64,000 nucleotides of DNA from Defluviitaleaceae bacterium (GTDB lineage: Bacteria; Bacillota; Clostridia; Lachnospirales; WQUN01), in contig WRAH01000002.1 in assembly GCA_009780315.1 (NCBI GenBank), forward strand, positions 124,001 to 188,000, read 5' to 3'. The position numbers and the translations under genes were made by a program. Positions 51,784 to 60,812 of the stretch are shown here, piece after piece (position 1 is the first letter of the stretch; each line of letters begins with the position of its first letter). Below the pieces are notes generated by a model, which saw only the letters and a program-made list of their open reading frames with translations, was not told the origin of the DNA and did not search any database.

Positions 51784-53151
51784 ATGAAGCAATTTAATTC
51801 AACAGCGTATGATAATTTATCAAACTTTGTATTTGGCAACGCTTTGCACCCAATACAACTTGCTAATGGTATGTCCATTGGTGGTGGGTTAGTTTATCCA
51901 GAAATCAATTTTACTTTACCTACGATGCTCATTACAAAGGATACGATGCCAGAAGTGATTAACAATTATAAAGAAATTTTAGAAGCCATTTGCACCCGTG
52001 CGCGGGAATTGCAAGTGCCTGGCTTTGTTGCAGAAATTGAAACTTTACCCCCCATGACAGAAACCCCCGCGTGGGGAATAGAAGTGTGTAAAACTGTTGT
52101 AGATATCATAAAAGAACATGAAGCAAAGCATGGAATAAAAGGTGCGGTGCGTATCACACCCAATGATATTCGGGAAGGCAATGGGCTGGAGCATATGTGG
52201 CGTGGCTGGCACTGGGAACAAATGATGAAAACTTTTGAAGGCTGTGCTAATGCCGGTGCAGATTTTCTTGCAATAGAAACTGTAGGCGGAAAAGAAGTAC
52301 ATGATGAAGCGATTATGTATTGTGATATTGCAAAATCTATTTTTGCACTATCAGTTCTTGGCTGTGCTGATATGAATAAAACATGGACAGAAATTGTAAA
52401 TATTGCAAATAAAACAAATACAATAGCTTCCGGTGACACGGCTTGCGGATTTGGAAATACAGCAATGGTCATGGCAGAGAAAAACTACATTCCAAAAGTT
52501 TTTGCAGCAACTGTGCGTGTCATTACTGGGGTTAGAAGTTTAGTTGCCCTAGAATGCGGCGCAAAAGGGCCGCACAAAGATTGTGGTTATGAAGGCGTGT
52601 ATATTAAAGCCATTACAGGAACTCCTATTGCTATGGAAGGCAGAACTGCCGCTTGCGCCCATCTTTCTCCCATAGGCAATATTGCGGCTTGTGTTGCAGA
52701 CCTTTGGAGCAACGAATCTGTGCAAAATATCCATTTGCTGGGCGGCATTGCGCCCCTCGTTTCCTTTGAGCAATTAGCATACGATTGCCGCCTTATGAAC
52801 ACTGCTACAGAAAAAGGACAAGCCTTGATGCTACGTGATATCCATGCTGACAGCGACAGTCGCTTAAACCCCCAAGCCTATGTCCTTCGTCCCGATGTCG
52901 CACTTGATATTTCCAAGGAAATAGTAAAAGTTCATGGTCACTACCCCCGCGCTAAAAAAGCGGCAGAACTTGCACTTGCGTACATGAAAACAGGTTATGA
53001 AAACGGCGAATTAGAATTAAGTGACCGTGAACAAACATGGCTAGAAAAATTAGCAGAAACCGTAGATGACCTTCCAAATGATGTAGAAGCCTTTATTGCT
53101 GAGGTAAAAGATGAGTGCGAAAAATTCGACCCTAAAAAATATGATATGTAA
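51784..53151 (+). CDS. mtaB: Methanol:corrinoid methyltransferase MtaB
   Basis: A 455-residue MtaB that cleaves methanol and methylates the Co(I) corrinoid of MtaC. Zinc ligands of the family correspond to E and C residues in AIETVGGKEVHDEA, SVLGCADMN and ALECGAKGPHKDC. Other core blocks are PEINFTLPTMLIT and AHLSPIGNIAACVADLWSNE. Coupled 15 bases upstream of mtaC. MtaA and the reductive activator RamA are not in the window. Distinct from the tRNA enzyme MtaB at 1-2.3 kb. Confidence 0.94.
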   Translation: MKQFNSTAYDNLSNFVFGNALHPIQLANGMSIGGGLVYPEINFTLPTMLITKDTMPEVINNYKEILEAICTRARELQVPGFVAEIETLPPMTETPAWGIEVCKTVVDIIKEHEAKHGIKGAVRITPNDIREGNGLEHMWRGWHWEQMMKTFEGCANAGADFLAIETVGGKEVHDEAIMYCDIAKSIFALSVLGCADMNKTWTEIVNIANKTNTIASGDTACGFGNTAMVMAEKNYIPKVFAATVRVITGVRSLVALECGAKGPHKDCGYEGVYIKAITGTPIAMEGRTAACAHLSPIGNIAACVADLWSNESVQNIHLLGGIAPLVSFEQLAYDCRLMNTATEKGQALMLRDIHADSDSRLNPQAYVLRPDVALDISKEIVKVHGHYPRAKKAAELALAYMKTGYENGELELSDREQTWLEKLAETVDDLPNDVEAFIAEVKDECEKFDPKKYDM

Positions 53152-53166
53152 ACGAGGAGAAAAAAT

Positions 53167-53820
53167 ATGAGTATATTTAGTGAAATTTCCGAAGCCTTGC
53201 AAAAAGGCAAAAAAAAAGCTGTCATTGAGTTCGTTCAAAATGCATTAAATGACGGAATCTCTGCCAAAGAGATTTTAGATGACGCGCTGCTTTCTGCCAT
53301 GGAAGTAATCGGCGAAAAATTTAAAAACAATGAAATCTTTGTTCCAGAAGTCTTGATGGCTGCCAAGGCAATGAATGAAGCCACAGCCTTATTAAAGCCC
53401 CATTTAGCCGAGCAAGGCGTTGAACCAATGGGCAAAGCTATTATTGGTACAGTCAAAGGCGACATGCACGATATAGGCAAAAACTTAGTTGCCCTCATGA
53501 TGGAAGGCAAGGGGATAGAAGTCATTGACTTAGGTGTAGATGTTTCAGCCGAAAAATTTTATGAAGCCTTTGAGCGGGAGAACGCAAAAATAATTGCATG
53601 TTCTTCTCTAATAACGACCACAATGGGTGAAATGAAAAACGTAGTAGACTACTTTATACAAAAAGGAAAACGTGACCAAGTGCAAATTATGGTCGGTGGT
53701 GCATTAGTAACAGATGCCTACCGTCAATCCATAGGCGCAGACCTATACTCTCCTGATGCCGCAACTGCCGCAGACTTAGCAAAAAGTGTGCTTATGACAT
53801 CGAATCATGCAACCCTTTGA
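53167..53820 (+). CDS. mtaC: Methanol-specific corrinoid protein MtaC
   Basis: A 217-residue corrinoid protein. Residues 1-90 are the methionine-synthase-type cap (LLSAMEVIGEKFKNNEIFVPEVLMA). The B12-binding domain shows DMHDIGKNL, the D-x-H-x-x-G motif with the lower-ligand histidine, then VIDLGVDV and the GGALV loop. It carries methyl groups from MtaB to a MtaA-type enzyme. GAGGAG ribosome site. Terminator follows. Confidence 0.94.
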   Translation: MSIFSEISEALQKGKKKAVIEFVQNALNDGISAKEILDDALLSAMEVIGEKFKNNEIFVPEVLMAAKAMNEATALLKPHLAEQGVEPMGKAIIGTVKGDMHDIGKNLVALMMEGKGIEVIDLGVDVSAEKFYEAFERENAKIIACSSLITTTMGEMKNVVDYFIQKGKRDQVQIMVGGALVTDAYRQSIGADLYSPDAATAADLAKSVLMTSNHATL

Positions 53821-53852
53821 TTTGAGCTTCTTATAATATAGCATTCCCTATC

Positions 53853-53901
53853 GAAAAAAGGTCAATTTGCTAAAATTTTATTGAGCAAATCGACCTTTTT
53901 G
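53853..53901. terminator. Bidirectional terminator after mtaC
   Basis: A 17-base arm AAAAAGGTCAATTTGCT pairs with AGCAAATCGACCTTTTT with one internal mismatch; symmetric A/T flanks serve mtaC and the convergent XRE gene. Confidence 0.88.
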
Positions 53902-53971
53902 ACACTTAATAATTTTCTCACATGAATTAACAGACACTTGCAAAATATTGATGCAAATAGCTGAATATTAA

Positions 53972-54301
53972 CTATTCCTTTGATGTTTCATAATTATCGT
54001 TTAAACTCACGGAATGTGCATACTCTCGTAGCAGTGATTTGCTTTCTTTAGTCATATTTATTGGGAACTTTAAAAAAGCATCTTCATGATAAGCAGGCAT
54101 AGGTTCGTCAATAATACCTAATAGATAATCTAGTGAAATATTAAAATACTGAGCAATCCTAACTTTTATTGCGTCACTAGGGTTACTTTGGTCTGATTCA
54201 TATAGTGACACAGTGGTTTTTTGAACGTTCAGTATTTTTCCTAATTTTTCTTGAGTAAGTCTTTCTTGTTGTCGCAAACGCCTTAATCTTTCTCCTAACA
54301 T
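53972..54301 (-). CDS. XRE-family transcriptional regulator
   Basis: A 109-residue protein with an N-terminal HTH (LRRLRQQERLTQEKLGKIL, VQKTTVSLYESDQSNPS, FNISLDYLLGI) and a short C-terminal tail. Resembles single-domain phage-type or Clostridia XRE repressors. Its own promoter is strong and an inverted repeat lies in its leader, so autoregulation is possible. Targets unknown. Confidence 0.88.
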   Translation of the reverse strand: MLGERLRRLRQQERLTQEKLGKILNVQKTTVSLYESDQSNPSDAIKVRIAQYFNISLDYLLGIIDEPMPAYHEDAFLKFPINMTKESKSLLREYAHSVSLNDNYETSKE

Positions 54302-54750
54302 CTTTCACCACTCCTAATCTCGCCAATATTGTTAGAGGCAGGAATAACAAGAACTCTAATAACAGGCGCAGGGCGTTCTCCAGCTGCATCCATTCCATCG
54401 TCTTTCTTCGACAAAAATCATAATACATACTTAACGCCATATTGTCAAGTAAATATATCAACATAGAGAATTTTAGTAAATTTTAAATTATATAAATGTA
54501 TGTATTAACGATAGAAATAAATACATTTTACTTCTATTGCCAAGAAAATGCAACTAAAAGTTTGATTTGTTATTAAAAATCAAAATGCCCCTTGATTATC
54601 CTTGGTGAAGTACCAAGTAATATTAGAAGGTACTTTGATTAACAATAAAATCCTGTCAATCGTTCTACTATCATTTAGGACATTTTCATAGTATAATTAG
54701 TCAAAGTGATTTCTCACAAAAATTGTGAAATAAAAGGGGGATGATTCATA
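54302..54750. promoter_or_regulatory. Intergenic regulatory stretch between XRE and histidine kinase genes
   Basis: About 450 bases without a gene. Minus promoter for the XRE gene: TTGACA (54443-54448), 17 bases, TATTAT (54420-54425). Its leader has TTAGAG/CTCTAA arms (54332-54359). Two overlapping inverted repeats lie at 54601-54617 (CTTGGT/ACCAAG) and 54608-54635 (AAGTACC/GGTACTT), upstream of a TATAAT (54692-54697) that probably serves the kinase; no good -35 is seen for it. Confidence 0.55.
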
Positions 54751-57009
54751 ATGATAAAATTGGGAAACAATGTGGAGTCAACGCATACAGACATAGCCGG
54801 GATGCAAATAAGGGCATTGCTGGACTCTTCACCTCTGGTTTGTTCCGTTTTTGACAGCAACCACAACATAACAACGGCTAATCAAAAAGTAGAAACATTG
54901 TTTGAAATTGAGGATAGAAGCATATATATCAATGAATTTTTTAAGTTTACACCAGAGTATCAACCTGACGGCGAAAAATCCTATGAAAAAAGCTTTCGTA
55001 TGCTTAATGAGGGGCTTACAACGGGATACAACAAATATGAATGGTTATATCAAACATCCAGTGGAGAACCTATCCCTTGTGAAGAAACCCTTGTACGAGT
55101 AAATTTTAACGGTGTCGATTATATACTTTGCTACACCCGCGACCTTAGAGAAGAAAAAGCCATGATGGCAAAGCTGGAAGAAGCCATAAGGCGGGAGCAG
55201 TTAGCGAACCAGGCAAAAACCAGATTTTTGGCAAAGATGAGTCATGAAATTCGCACTCCAATGAACTCTGTATTGGGAATCACCGAAATAGAGCTTCAAA
55301 AAAATATCCATCCTATTGAAACAGAAGATGCACTCTTACGCATTTACAGTGCATCCAACTTGTTGCTTGCCATCATCAATGACATTCTTGATTTATCTAA
55401 AGTAGAAGCTGGAAAAATGGAAATTATGCCTGTTGTTTATGAAACGGCAAGCATGATTATTGACACCGTGCAGCTTAACATTATGTATATAGGCAGTAAG
55501 CGCATTAAATTTACATTAAATATAGATGAGAATTTACCTTCATATTTGGTAGGTGACGAGCTTCGTATTAAGCAGGTTTTAAATAACTTCTTGTCAAACG
55601 CTTTTAAATATACATTAAGCGGTGCTGTTCACTTGTCTTTTCAAGTAGAACCTACAGAAAATGAACATGATGTCATTATCATCATGAAGATAAAAGATAC
55701 TGGTCAAGGTATGAATCAAGACCAGATAGAAAATTTATTTTCAGGGGATTTTATACGGTTTAATATGGAAAATAACTATGCCATAGAGGGCAGTGGTCTT
55801 GGTTTAAACATTGCAGGACAGCTGATTCACATGATGGACGGCACTGTTAGTGTAGATAGTGAGCCTGGCATGGGAAGCGAGTTTACCATACGCATACCCC
55901 AGTCTATCAAAGATAAAAATGTCATTGGCGCAGAACTTGCAAAAAATCTGCAAAACATAGAAGACACTCAAATATCTCTAAAGCGTTTATCTAAATTAGA
56001 GTGTGAACCAATGCCTTATGGCAAAGTACTGGTTGTAGATGATGTGGAAAGTAATTTATATGTAGCAAAAGGATTTTTAATGCCCTACAAAATTTCTGTA
56101 GACATTGCAGAAAGCGGATTTGAAGCTATCGATAAAGTAAGAAACGGTGCGGTTTACGATATTATCTTTATGGACTATATGATGCCTAAAATGGATGGTA
56201 TGGAAACCACAAAAATATTGCGGGAAGAACTAGGCTATAGCCATCCGATTGTTGCCCTCACCGCTAACGCTTTTAGTGATATGGCAGCAATGTTTATGTC
56301 AAGCGGATTTTCAGGCTATGCGTCAAAGCCCATTGATATAAACCAAATGGATAAATATCTTTTGCGGTTTATACGTGACAAACAACCGTTTTCAGTTATT
56401 GTACAGGCAAGAAATACAAAACTTGCTCAATCCAACGGGAAAGAATGGGAAACAGAAAAAGTAATATCTGAAATGCTTACCACCTCTTTTATTAAAGATG
56501 CACAAAAAGTTATTGATGCTATAAAATCCCTTGATTTTAATAATCTTTCCCATGAGGATTTACAGTCGTATATTGTTCACGTTCACGCAATGAAAAGCGC
56601 GCTGTTTAATGTGGGCAAAAATGAATTATCTGTTACGGCAGGTTTACTTGAACGGGCAGGACGCAATGATGACATGCAAACGATAAAAGCTGAAACCCCT
56701 AGATTTTTAGAACAACTGTCCAAAATCAAAAATAATTTGGAACAAGCTGGAGAGCAAAATCTTTTATTGGTAGACGATGAAGAAAACATGGTGTTTTTTA
56801 AAGCGCAAATGGGCATTATTTATGAGGCTTGCGCACTTCTTGATATAGATGTTGCAAGGGACGCGCTGAAAGCACTTAGTCAAAAAAGCTACTCAAAACA
56901 AATAAAGGAATTACTCAATGAAATTTCAGATAATTTGCTTAGTGGTGATTTTGACGAAGCAAGTATTTTAGCCAAAAAAGCTGCCCATGAAGATGGAGTT
57001 AATGTATGA
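54751..57009 (+). CDS. Hybrid sensor histidine kinase with receiver and HPt-like domain
   Basis: A 752-residue cytoplasmic kinase without membrane helices. PAS-like domain about 20-130; HisKA with phospho-acceptor in MSHEIRTPMNSVLG; HATPase with NNFLSNAFKYT, DTGQGM and GSGLGLNIAGQL; receiver domain about 425-540 (VLVVDDVESN, phospho-acceptor in IIFMDYMMPKMDG); then an HPt-like helical bundle with HVHAMKSALFNVG. All modules of a phosphorelay are in one chain. Its stop overlaps the next start (ATGA). Confidence 0.92.
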   Translation: MIKLGNNVESTHTDIAGMQIRALLDSSPLVCSVFDSNHNITTANQKVETLFEIEDRSIYINEFFKFTPEYQPDGEKSYEKSFRMLNEGLTTGYNKYEWLYQTSSGEPIPCEETLVRVNFNGVDYILCYTRDLREEKAMMAKLEEAIRREQLANQAKTRFLAKMSHEIRTPMNSVLGITEIELQKNIHPIETEDALLRIYSASNLLLAIINDILDLSKVEAGKMEIMPVVYETASMIIDTVQLNIMYIGSKRIKFTLNIDENLPSYLVGDELRIKQVLNNFLSNAFKYTLSGAVHLSFQVEPTENEHDVIIIMKIKDTGQGMNQDQIENLFSGDFIRFNMENNYAIEGSGLGLNIAGQLIHMMDGTVSVDSEPGMGSEFTIRIPQSIKDKNVIGAELAKNLQNIEDTQISLKRLSKLECEPMPYGKVLVVDDVESNLYVAKGFLMPYKISVDIAESGFEAIDKVRNGAVYDIIFMDYMMPKMDGMETTKILREELGYSHPIVALTANAFSDMAAMFMSSGFSGYASKPIDINQMDKYLLRFIRDKQPFSVIVQARNTKLAQSNGKEWETEKVISEMLTTSFIKDAQKVIDAIKSLDFNNLSHEDLQSYIVHVHAMKSALFNVGKNELSVTAGLLERAGRNDDMQTIKAETPRFLEQLSKIKNNLEQAGEQNLLLVDDEENMVFFKAQMGIIYEACALLDIDVARDALKALSQKSYSKQIKELLNEISDNLLSGDFDEASILAKKAAHEDGVNV

Positions 57010-58064
57010 AAGCAGACAAAAAAATAATTTTTATTGTAGATGATAACAAAAGTAACCTGGTGGCAGGCAGTGAGGCACTTTCCGGAACGTATAGAGTATT
57101 TACACTGGATTCTGGTGTCAGATTGCTTAAAATGCTTGAAAAACTCATCCCAGATTTAATCTTGCTTGATGTAGAAATGCCTGAAATGAATGGATATGAG
57201 GCGTTATCACTTATAAAAAGAGACAGTCGCTTTGAACATATCCCTGTTATTTTTCTTACCGCCTTAGACAGTGCTGAAACAGAACTAAAAGGGCTCTCAC
57301 TGGGAGCGGCAGATTATATAACAAAGCCATTTTTCCCAGCTCTCCTTGTAAAGCGCATAGAAAATCATTTAAAATTGGTTGAATACAGTACCAATCTTGA
57401 ACGTATGGTTGAGGAAAAAATCCATGAAGTGATAACACTCAAAAATGCGGTGCTAAAAACCACGGTAGAACTTGTAGAAAGTCGGGATAAAACCACAGGT
57501 AATCATATTGAACGTACCCAAACCTATTTAAAAATCATGCTGGATTCAATGAAAAAACGCGGAATTTATGAAAGAGAAGTCATAAAATTTGATATAGACC
57601 TTGTATTGCAGTCGTCTCAATTGCATGATGTGGGCAAGGTTTCAATAAAAGATACGATTTTATTAAAGCCTGGCAAGCTTACGCCGGAAGAGTTTGAAGC
57701 AATGAAACACCATACAAACAATGGCTCTGAAATTATTTGCCGTATGAAAGAAAGTACCCCCGACAACGGATTTTTAGAATACGCTAGGATTCTGGCAGAA
57801 TCTCATCACGAAAAATGGGATGGGGGTGGTTATCCATACCAGCTAAAGGGTGAGGAAATTCCATTATTGGGCAGAGTCATGGCCATTGCAGATGTTTATG
57901 ATGCATTGGTGAGCAACCGCCCGTATAAAAAAGCATTCTCCCATTCTGAAGCGGTAGACATAATAAAGGAAGGAAAAGGAACACATTTTGACCCATTGTT
58001 AGTCGATTTATTTTTAGAAATACATGAAATGTTTGAAACTGCCGCGGCTAGGCTTAAAGAATAA
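57006..58064 (+). CDS. Response regulator with HD-GYP output (c-di-GMP phosphodiesterase)
   Basis: A 352-residue regulator. Receiver 8-125: IVDDNKSN acidic pocket, phospho-acceptor D in LILLDVEMPEMNG, switch residues in PVIFLTALDS and ITKPF. A coiled linker leads to HD-GYP 165-340: SSQLHDVGKVSI, KHHTNNGSEII and SHHEKWDGGGYPYQLKG, with VMAIADVYDALVSNRPYKK. It would lower c-di-GMP on phosphorylation by the coupled kinase. Confidence 0.93.
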   Translation: MKADKKIIFIVDDNKSNLVAGSEALSGTYRVFTLDSGVRLLKMLEKLIPDLILLDVEMPEMNGYEALSLIKRDSRFEHIPVIFLTALDSAETELKGLSLGAADYITKPFFPALLVKRIENHLKLVEYSTNLERMVEEKIHEVITLKNAVLKTTVELVESRDKTTGNHIERTQTYLKIMLDSMKKRGIYEREVIKFDIDLVLQSSQLHDVGKVSIKDTILLKPGKLTPEEFEAMKHHTNNGSEIICRMKESTPDNGFLEYARILAESHHEKWDGGGYPYQLKGEEIPLLGRVMAIADVYDALVSNRPYKKAFSHSEAVDIIKEGKGTHFDPLLVDLFLEIHEMFETAAARLKE

Positions 58065-58113
58065 CATAAAATAAAAAATCCTATAATCAATTTGTTTGGA
58101 AGAGGGATGTGCA

Positions 58114-58782
58114 TTGAAAAAAATTTTACTTATTGAAGATTGCCCGCAGATAATTTCTGCAAATGCAAAAATACTTGTCAATGCAGGCTATGATGTTAGG
58201 TGTACCTTAACTTTGGAAGATGCTTATGATATGCTGGACATACTGTCTTTAGATTTAATTGTATTAGATGTTATATTTCAGGACGGCAACGGATTAGATT
58301 TTTTGCCAAAAGTAAGAAGTAGCCCCAATGCAGAAGTGCCTGTGTTGATATTATCAGGGTTATCTACTACACAGGACATCGTTAGGGGGCTTAATGCAGG
58401 TGCTGACGATTATTTAATAAAACCCTATCAATTTGATGAGTTTCTTGCACGGGTTGAAGCCTTGATACGACGGTTTGTAAGGATTCCGTCTATCATAAAG
58501 AAAGGGCGTTTGTCTATTAACAGCACAACAGGTATAGCCATGGTGGATGGAAAAGATTTATTGCTTACGGAAAAGGAAAGCATTTTATTACTTATCTTTG
58601 CCCAAAATGAAGCACGTTTTATTCAAGCCCGTGACCTATATCAAAGAGTATGGGGTGTACCCATGGGAATAAACAGTACAGCACTTAGAAGCGCGGTTAA
58701 ACGCTTACGAGCAAAGATTGAGGGCTGTGGCTGGGTAATAGGATGGTCTAGGGGAGAAGGTTATATTTTTGAAAGGGAATGA
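58114..58782 (+). CDS. OmpR/PhoB-family response regulator
   Basis: A 222-residue DNA-binding regulator. Receiver 1-118: LLIEDCPQ, phospho-acceptor in LIVLDVIFQDGNG, and ADDYLIKPYQFDEFLARVEAL. Winged helix about 130-222: LLLTEKESILLLIFAQNE, INSTALRSAVKRLRAKIEG, GWVIGWSRGEGYIFERE. Start taken as TTG 58114 with AGAGGGA seven bases upstream; a TTG 18 bases earlier lacks a ribosome site. Third gene of the signalling operon. Confidence 0.88.
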   Translation: MKKILLIEDCPQIISANAKILVNAGYDVRCTLTLEDAYDMLDILSLDLIVLDVIFQDGNGLDFLPKVRSSPNAEVPVLILSGLSTTQDIVRGLNAGADDYLIKPYQFDEFLARVEALIRRFVRIPSIIKKGRLSINSTTGIAMVDGKDLLLTEKESILLLIFAQNEARFIQARDLYQRVWGVPMGINSTALRSAVKRLRAKIEGCGWVIGWSRGEGYIFERE

Positions 58783-58790
58783 GTTTATCA

Positions 58791-58835
58791 AAAGTGCCGA
58801 GTGTGTCAATTCTGACACGTTCGGCACTTTTTTTG
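58791..58835 (+). terminator. Terminator of the signalling operon
   Basis: AAGTGCCGA pairs with TCGGCACTT (58792-58829), inner GTGTCA/TGACAC stem, T7 tail. Confidence 0.95.
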
Positions 58836-58900
58836 TGTGCATCATATATAATGATAGAGTAAAGCATTAAAATCAGCCAGCAAGTAAGGGAGGGATTCCT

Positions 58901-58927
58901 ATGAGGGTGGTCAGCTTGTTAATCTAG
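58901..58927 (+). CDS. Possible 8-residue leader peptide
   Basis: AAGGGAGGG lies 5 bases before ATG, followed by MRVVSLLI and TAG. The ribosome site is near-perfect but the frame is tiny. It precedes the secreted protein gene by 40 bases, where a translated leader could tune expression. No flanking attenuator hairpin is evident. Confidence 0.35.
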   Translation: MRVVSLLI

Positions 58928-58967
58928 TCATTGCCAATTAAAATACAGATTAAAGGAGATGTTGTAC

Positions 58968-59438
58968 ATGTTTAACGTAAAAACCCTTTTTGCCGCTTTT
59001 GTTGTTGCTTTATTTGTATTTGTTGCCCCATCAGTTGTTATGGCTTGTGACGACCTTTATTGTGAAAAAGATGATGTATACCCATGGGATTATGCTGACC
59101 TTCAACACGAAGTAGTTTATGAAGAATGGGATATCTACATGGAGCGACTATTAAATATAGTTGGATTTGATAGTATTGAAGAATTGTTTTACTTGCTTTC
59201 AACGGGACAGTTATCTGATGATGTTATTTATATAATAACACATTTTGAACTGCCACCTCGAAGGACAACCAGGGCAGAGATTGCTTGTTGTGAAAGCATG
59301 AGAGTTACCACGGTTTTATGGAGCTTGCAAGCTTGGGTTGATTTTTGCGCCAACTGTCGAACAGTTTTTCGTGCAGTTGATATGTGGGGCAGAGATATGA
59401 GATATAGATTACCTCATTATCCTCGTTTCTGGGGTTAA
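58968..59438 (+). CDS. Small secreted cysteine-rich protein
   Basis: A 156-residue exported protein. Signal peptide about 1-27 (TLFAAFVVALFVFVAPSVV, cleavage before ACDD). The mature chain is acidic at the start, has CDDLYC, a CC pair and CANC near the end, and C-terminal aromatic/Arg residues (MRYRLPHYPRFW). No family recognised; disulfides or metal binding are possible. ATG 58968 is preferred because ATG 58959 abuts AAAGGAG. Confidence 0.72.
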   Translation: MFNVKTLFAAFVVALFVFVAPSVVMACDDLYCEKDDVYPWDYADLQHEVVYEEWDIYMERLLNIVGFDSIEELFYLLSTGQLSDDVIYIITHFELPPRRTTRAEIACCESMRVTTVLWSLQAWVDFCANCRTVFRAVDMWGRDMRYRLPHYPRFWG

Positions 59439-59447
59439 TTGTATAAG

Positions 59448-59492
59448 TTTGTACACCAGCTTATTCTATAACAGCTGGTGTACATATATTTT
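59448..59492 (+). terminator. Hairpin terminator
   Basis: TGTACACCAGC (59450-59460) pairs with GCTGGTGTACA (59474-59484); tail TATATTTTTAAT. Separates the Cys-rich protein gene from the duplicated-domain protein gene. Confidence 0.85.
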
Positions 59493-59522
59493 TAATAGAT
59501 TACATGAAAGGGGAGGGAGAAT

Positions 59523-60812
59523 ATGAAAAAAGTAGCAATAGCATGTGTCATACTTGTAGCTCTTCTGATAGTTGTGGGCGCATTTTCTTTTAATGCTATT
59601 GAGAATAATTTAGAATCTTCTCAACCCGTAGAAATTCCTCATGTTGTAGAAATTGAGACAATAGACAATACAGAAGAAATTTTAGCTGAGATTATAGAAT
59701 GGTCTAGGAATGCTTTTAATATATATTTTTCAATAGAGCAAGAAATATCACCAGAGGAAATGTTTGCGAAGGCAGAATCACAGCGTCTGGGGATATATGT
59801 TTCACCAGAAATTTTTGACTTTAACTCTGAAAGTTTTGTTAAATTCACTTGGATGGACTTTATAACTGCTGAACAGCTTGAAATTGCACGTAACTATTTG
59901 GATATTCCACTGGGTATGCTTACAGACAGGCAGTTAGCTATATATCACATAGATAATGTTGATTTTAGTGAAATACCTCCAAATTATGATGTGTTACATT
60001 ATTATGCAAGCCTCCCATTTGATGAAACAGTAGTAGACCCGCGCAGAATTCTTGCTGCTACTTTTGAAGCATACACCATAATTAACATGGATTTATTTGA
60101 GTCGATGTTAGAGCCTAATGACCCTCATTTTCGGCTATTTAACCGAAGATTCTCAAGCCAACTTGGTAGAGATGTATCAGATTGGAGTTGGACTAGAATA
60201 GATGATAGTTCAGAAATGACTCAAGATGTTGAATTTAATGAGATTGGCAATACAGAGGAAATAATGGCAAGTGTTGTAGAAGAAGCTCGCAATTGGACAC
60301 ATTTATTGCTTTCAATAGAGCAAGAGATAACCCCTGAAGAAATGTTTGCTCGTATGCAGTCACTTAATCATGGGATAGATATTTCTGCAAGTCTTTTTGA
60401 CTTTAGACCAGAACAATTGATTGTATTTACATGGATGGATTTTATCACTGCCGAACAGCTTGAAATTGCCCGTGAGTATTTAGGCATTCCTCAAGGTATG
60501 CTTACAGATTTGGATTTATTTCGCTATCATATCAGATATTCATTTGATGAAGAGCCGTGGAATTTTACAGATTTGCATTATTACGGAAGTTTGCCTTTTG
60601 ATGAAACTACGACAGACCCACGCAGGATTCTTGCGCTCACCTTTGAAGGGTATATGGCAATTAACATGGATATTTTTGAAGAAAATCTGCCGCCTAACGA
60701 CCGTCACTTCTTGATACATGATAGAAGATTTACAAGCCATCTAGGCAGAGCGGTTGCCGAATGGGATTGGACTAGAATAGCGTATGACCCAGAAAGTACT
60801 CAAGACGATTAG
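59523..60812 (+). CDS. Exported protein with 194-residue internal tandem duplication
   Basis: One N-terminal membrane helix or signal (VAIACVILVALLIVVGAF), then two copies of an acidic domain, residues 49-230 and 243-420. Shared blocks include NTEEI, SIEQEI-PEEMFA, TWMDFITAEQLEIAR, LPFDET, DPRRIL and GR-V-W-WTRI. No known family or catalytic motif is recognised; no cysteine in the repeats. The ribosome site GGGGAGGGAG is very strong. Its end overlaps the convergent TPR gene by 4 bases. Confidence 0.8.
   Translation: MKKVAIACVILVALLIVVGAFSFNAIENNLESSQPVEIPHVVEIETIDNTEEILAEIIEWSRNAFNIYFSIEQEISPEEMFAKAESQRLGIYVSPEIFDFNSESFVKFTWMDFITAEQLEIARNYLDIPLGMLTDRQLAIYHIDNVDFSEIPPNYDVLHYYASLPFDETVVDPRRILAATFEAYTIINMDLFESMLEPNDPHFRLFNRRFSSQLGRDVSDWSWTRIDDSSEMTQDVEFNEIGNTEEIMASVVEEARNWTHLLLSIEQEITPEEMFARMQSLNHGIDISASLFDFRPEQLIVFTWMDFITAEQLEIAREYLGIPQGMLTDLDLFRYHIRYSFDEEPWNFTDLHYYGSLPFDETTTDPRRILALTFEGYMAINMDIFEENLPPNDRHFLIHDRRFTSHLGRAVAEWDWTRIAYDPESTQDD
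59667..60800 (+). repeat. In-gene duplication, period 582 bases
   Basis: The codons for NTEEI occur at 59667 and 60249. Strongly alike segments include the TWMDFITAEQLEIAR region in both copies. Protein similarity extends over nearly the full unit, whereas many third positions differ, so the duplication is not recent. Confidence 0.85.

Noticed and set aside
54198-54464. 88-residue minus-strand frame
   Set aside because: It overlaps the XRE gene in another frame and covers that gene's promoter; composition is not coding-like.
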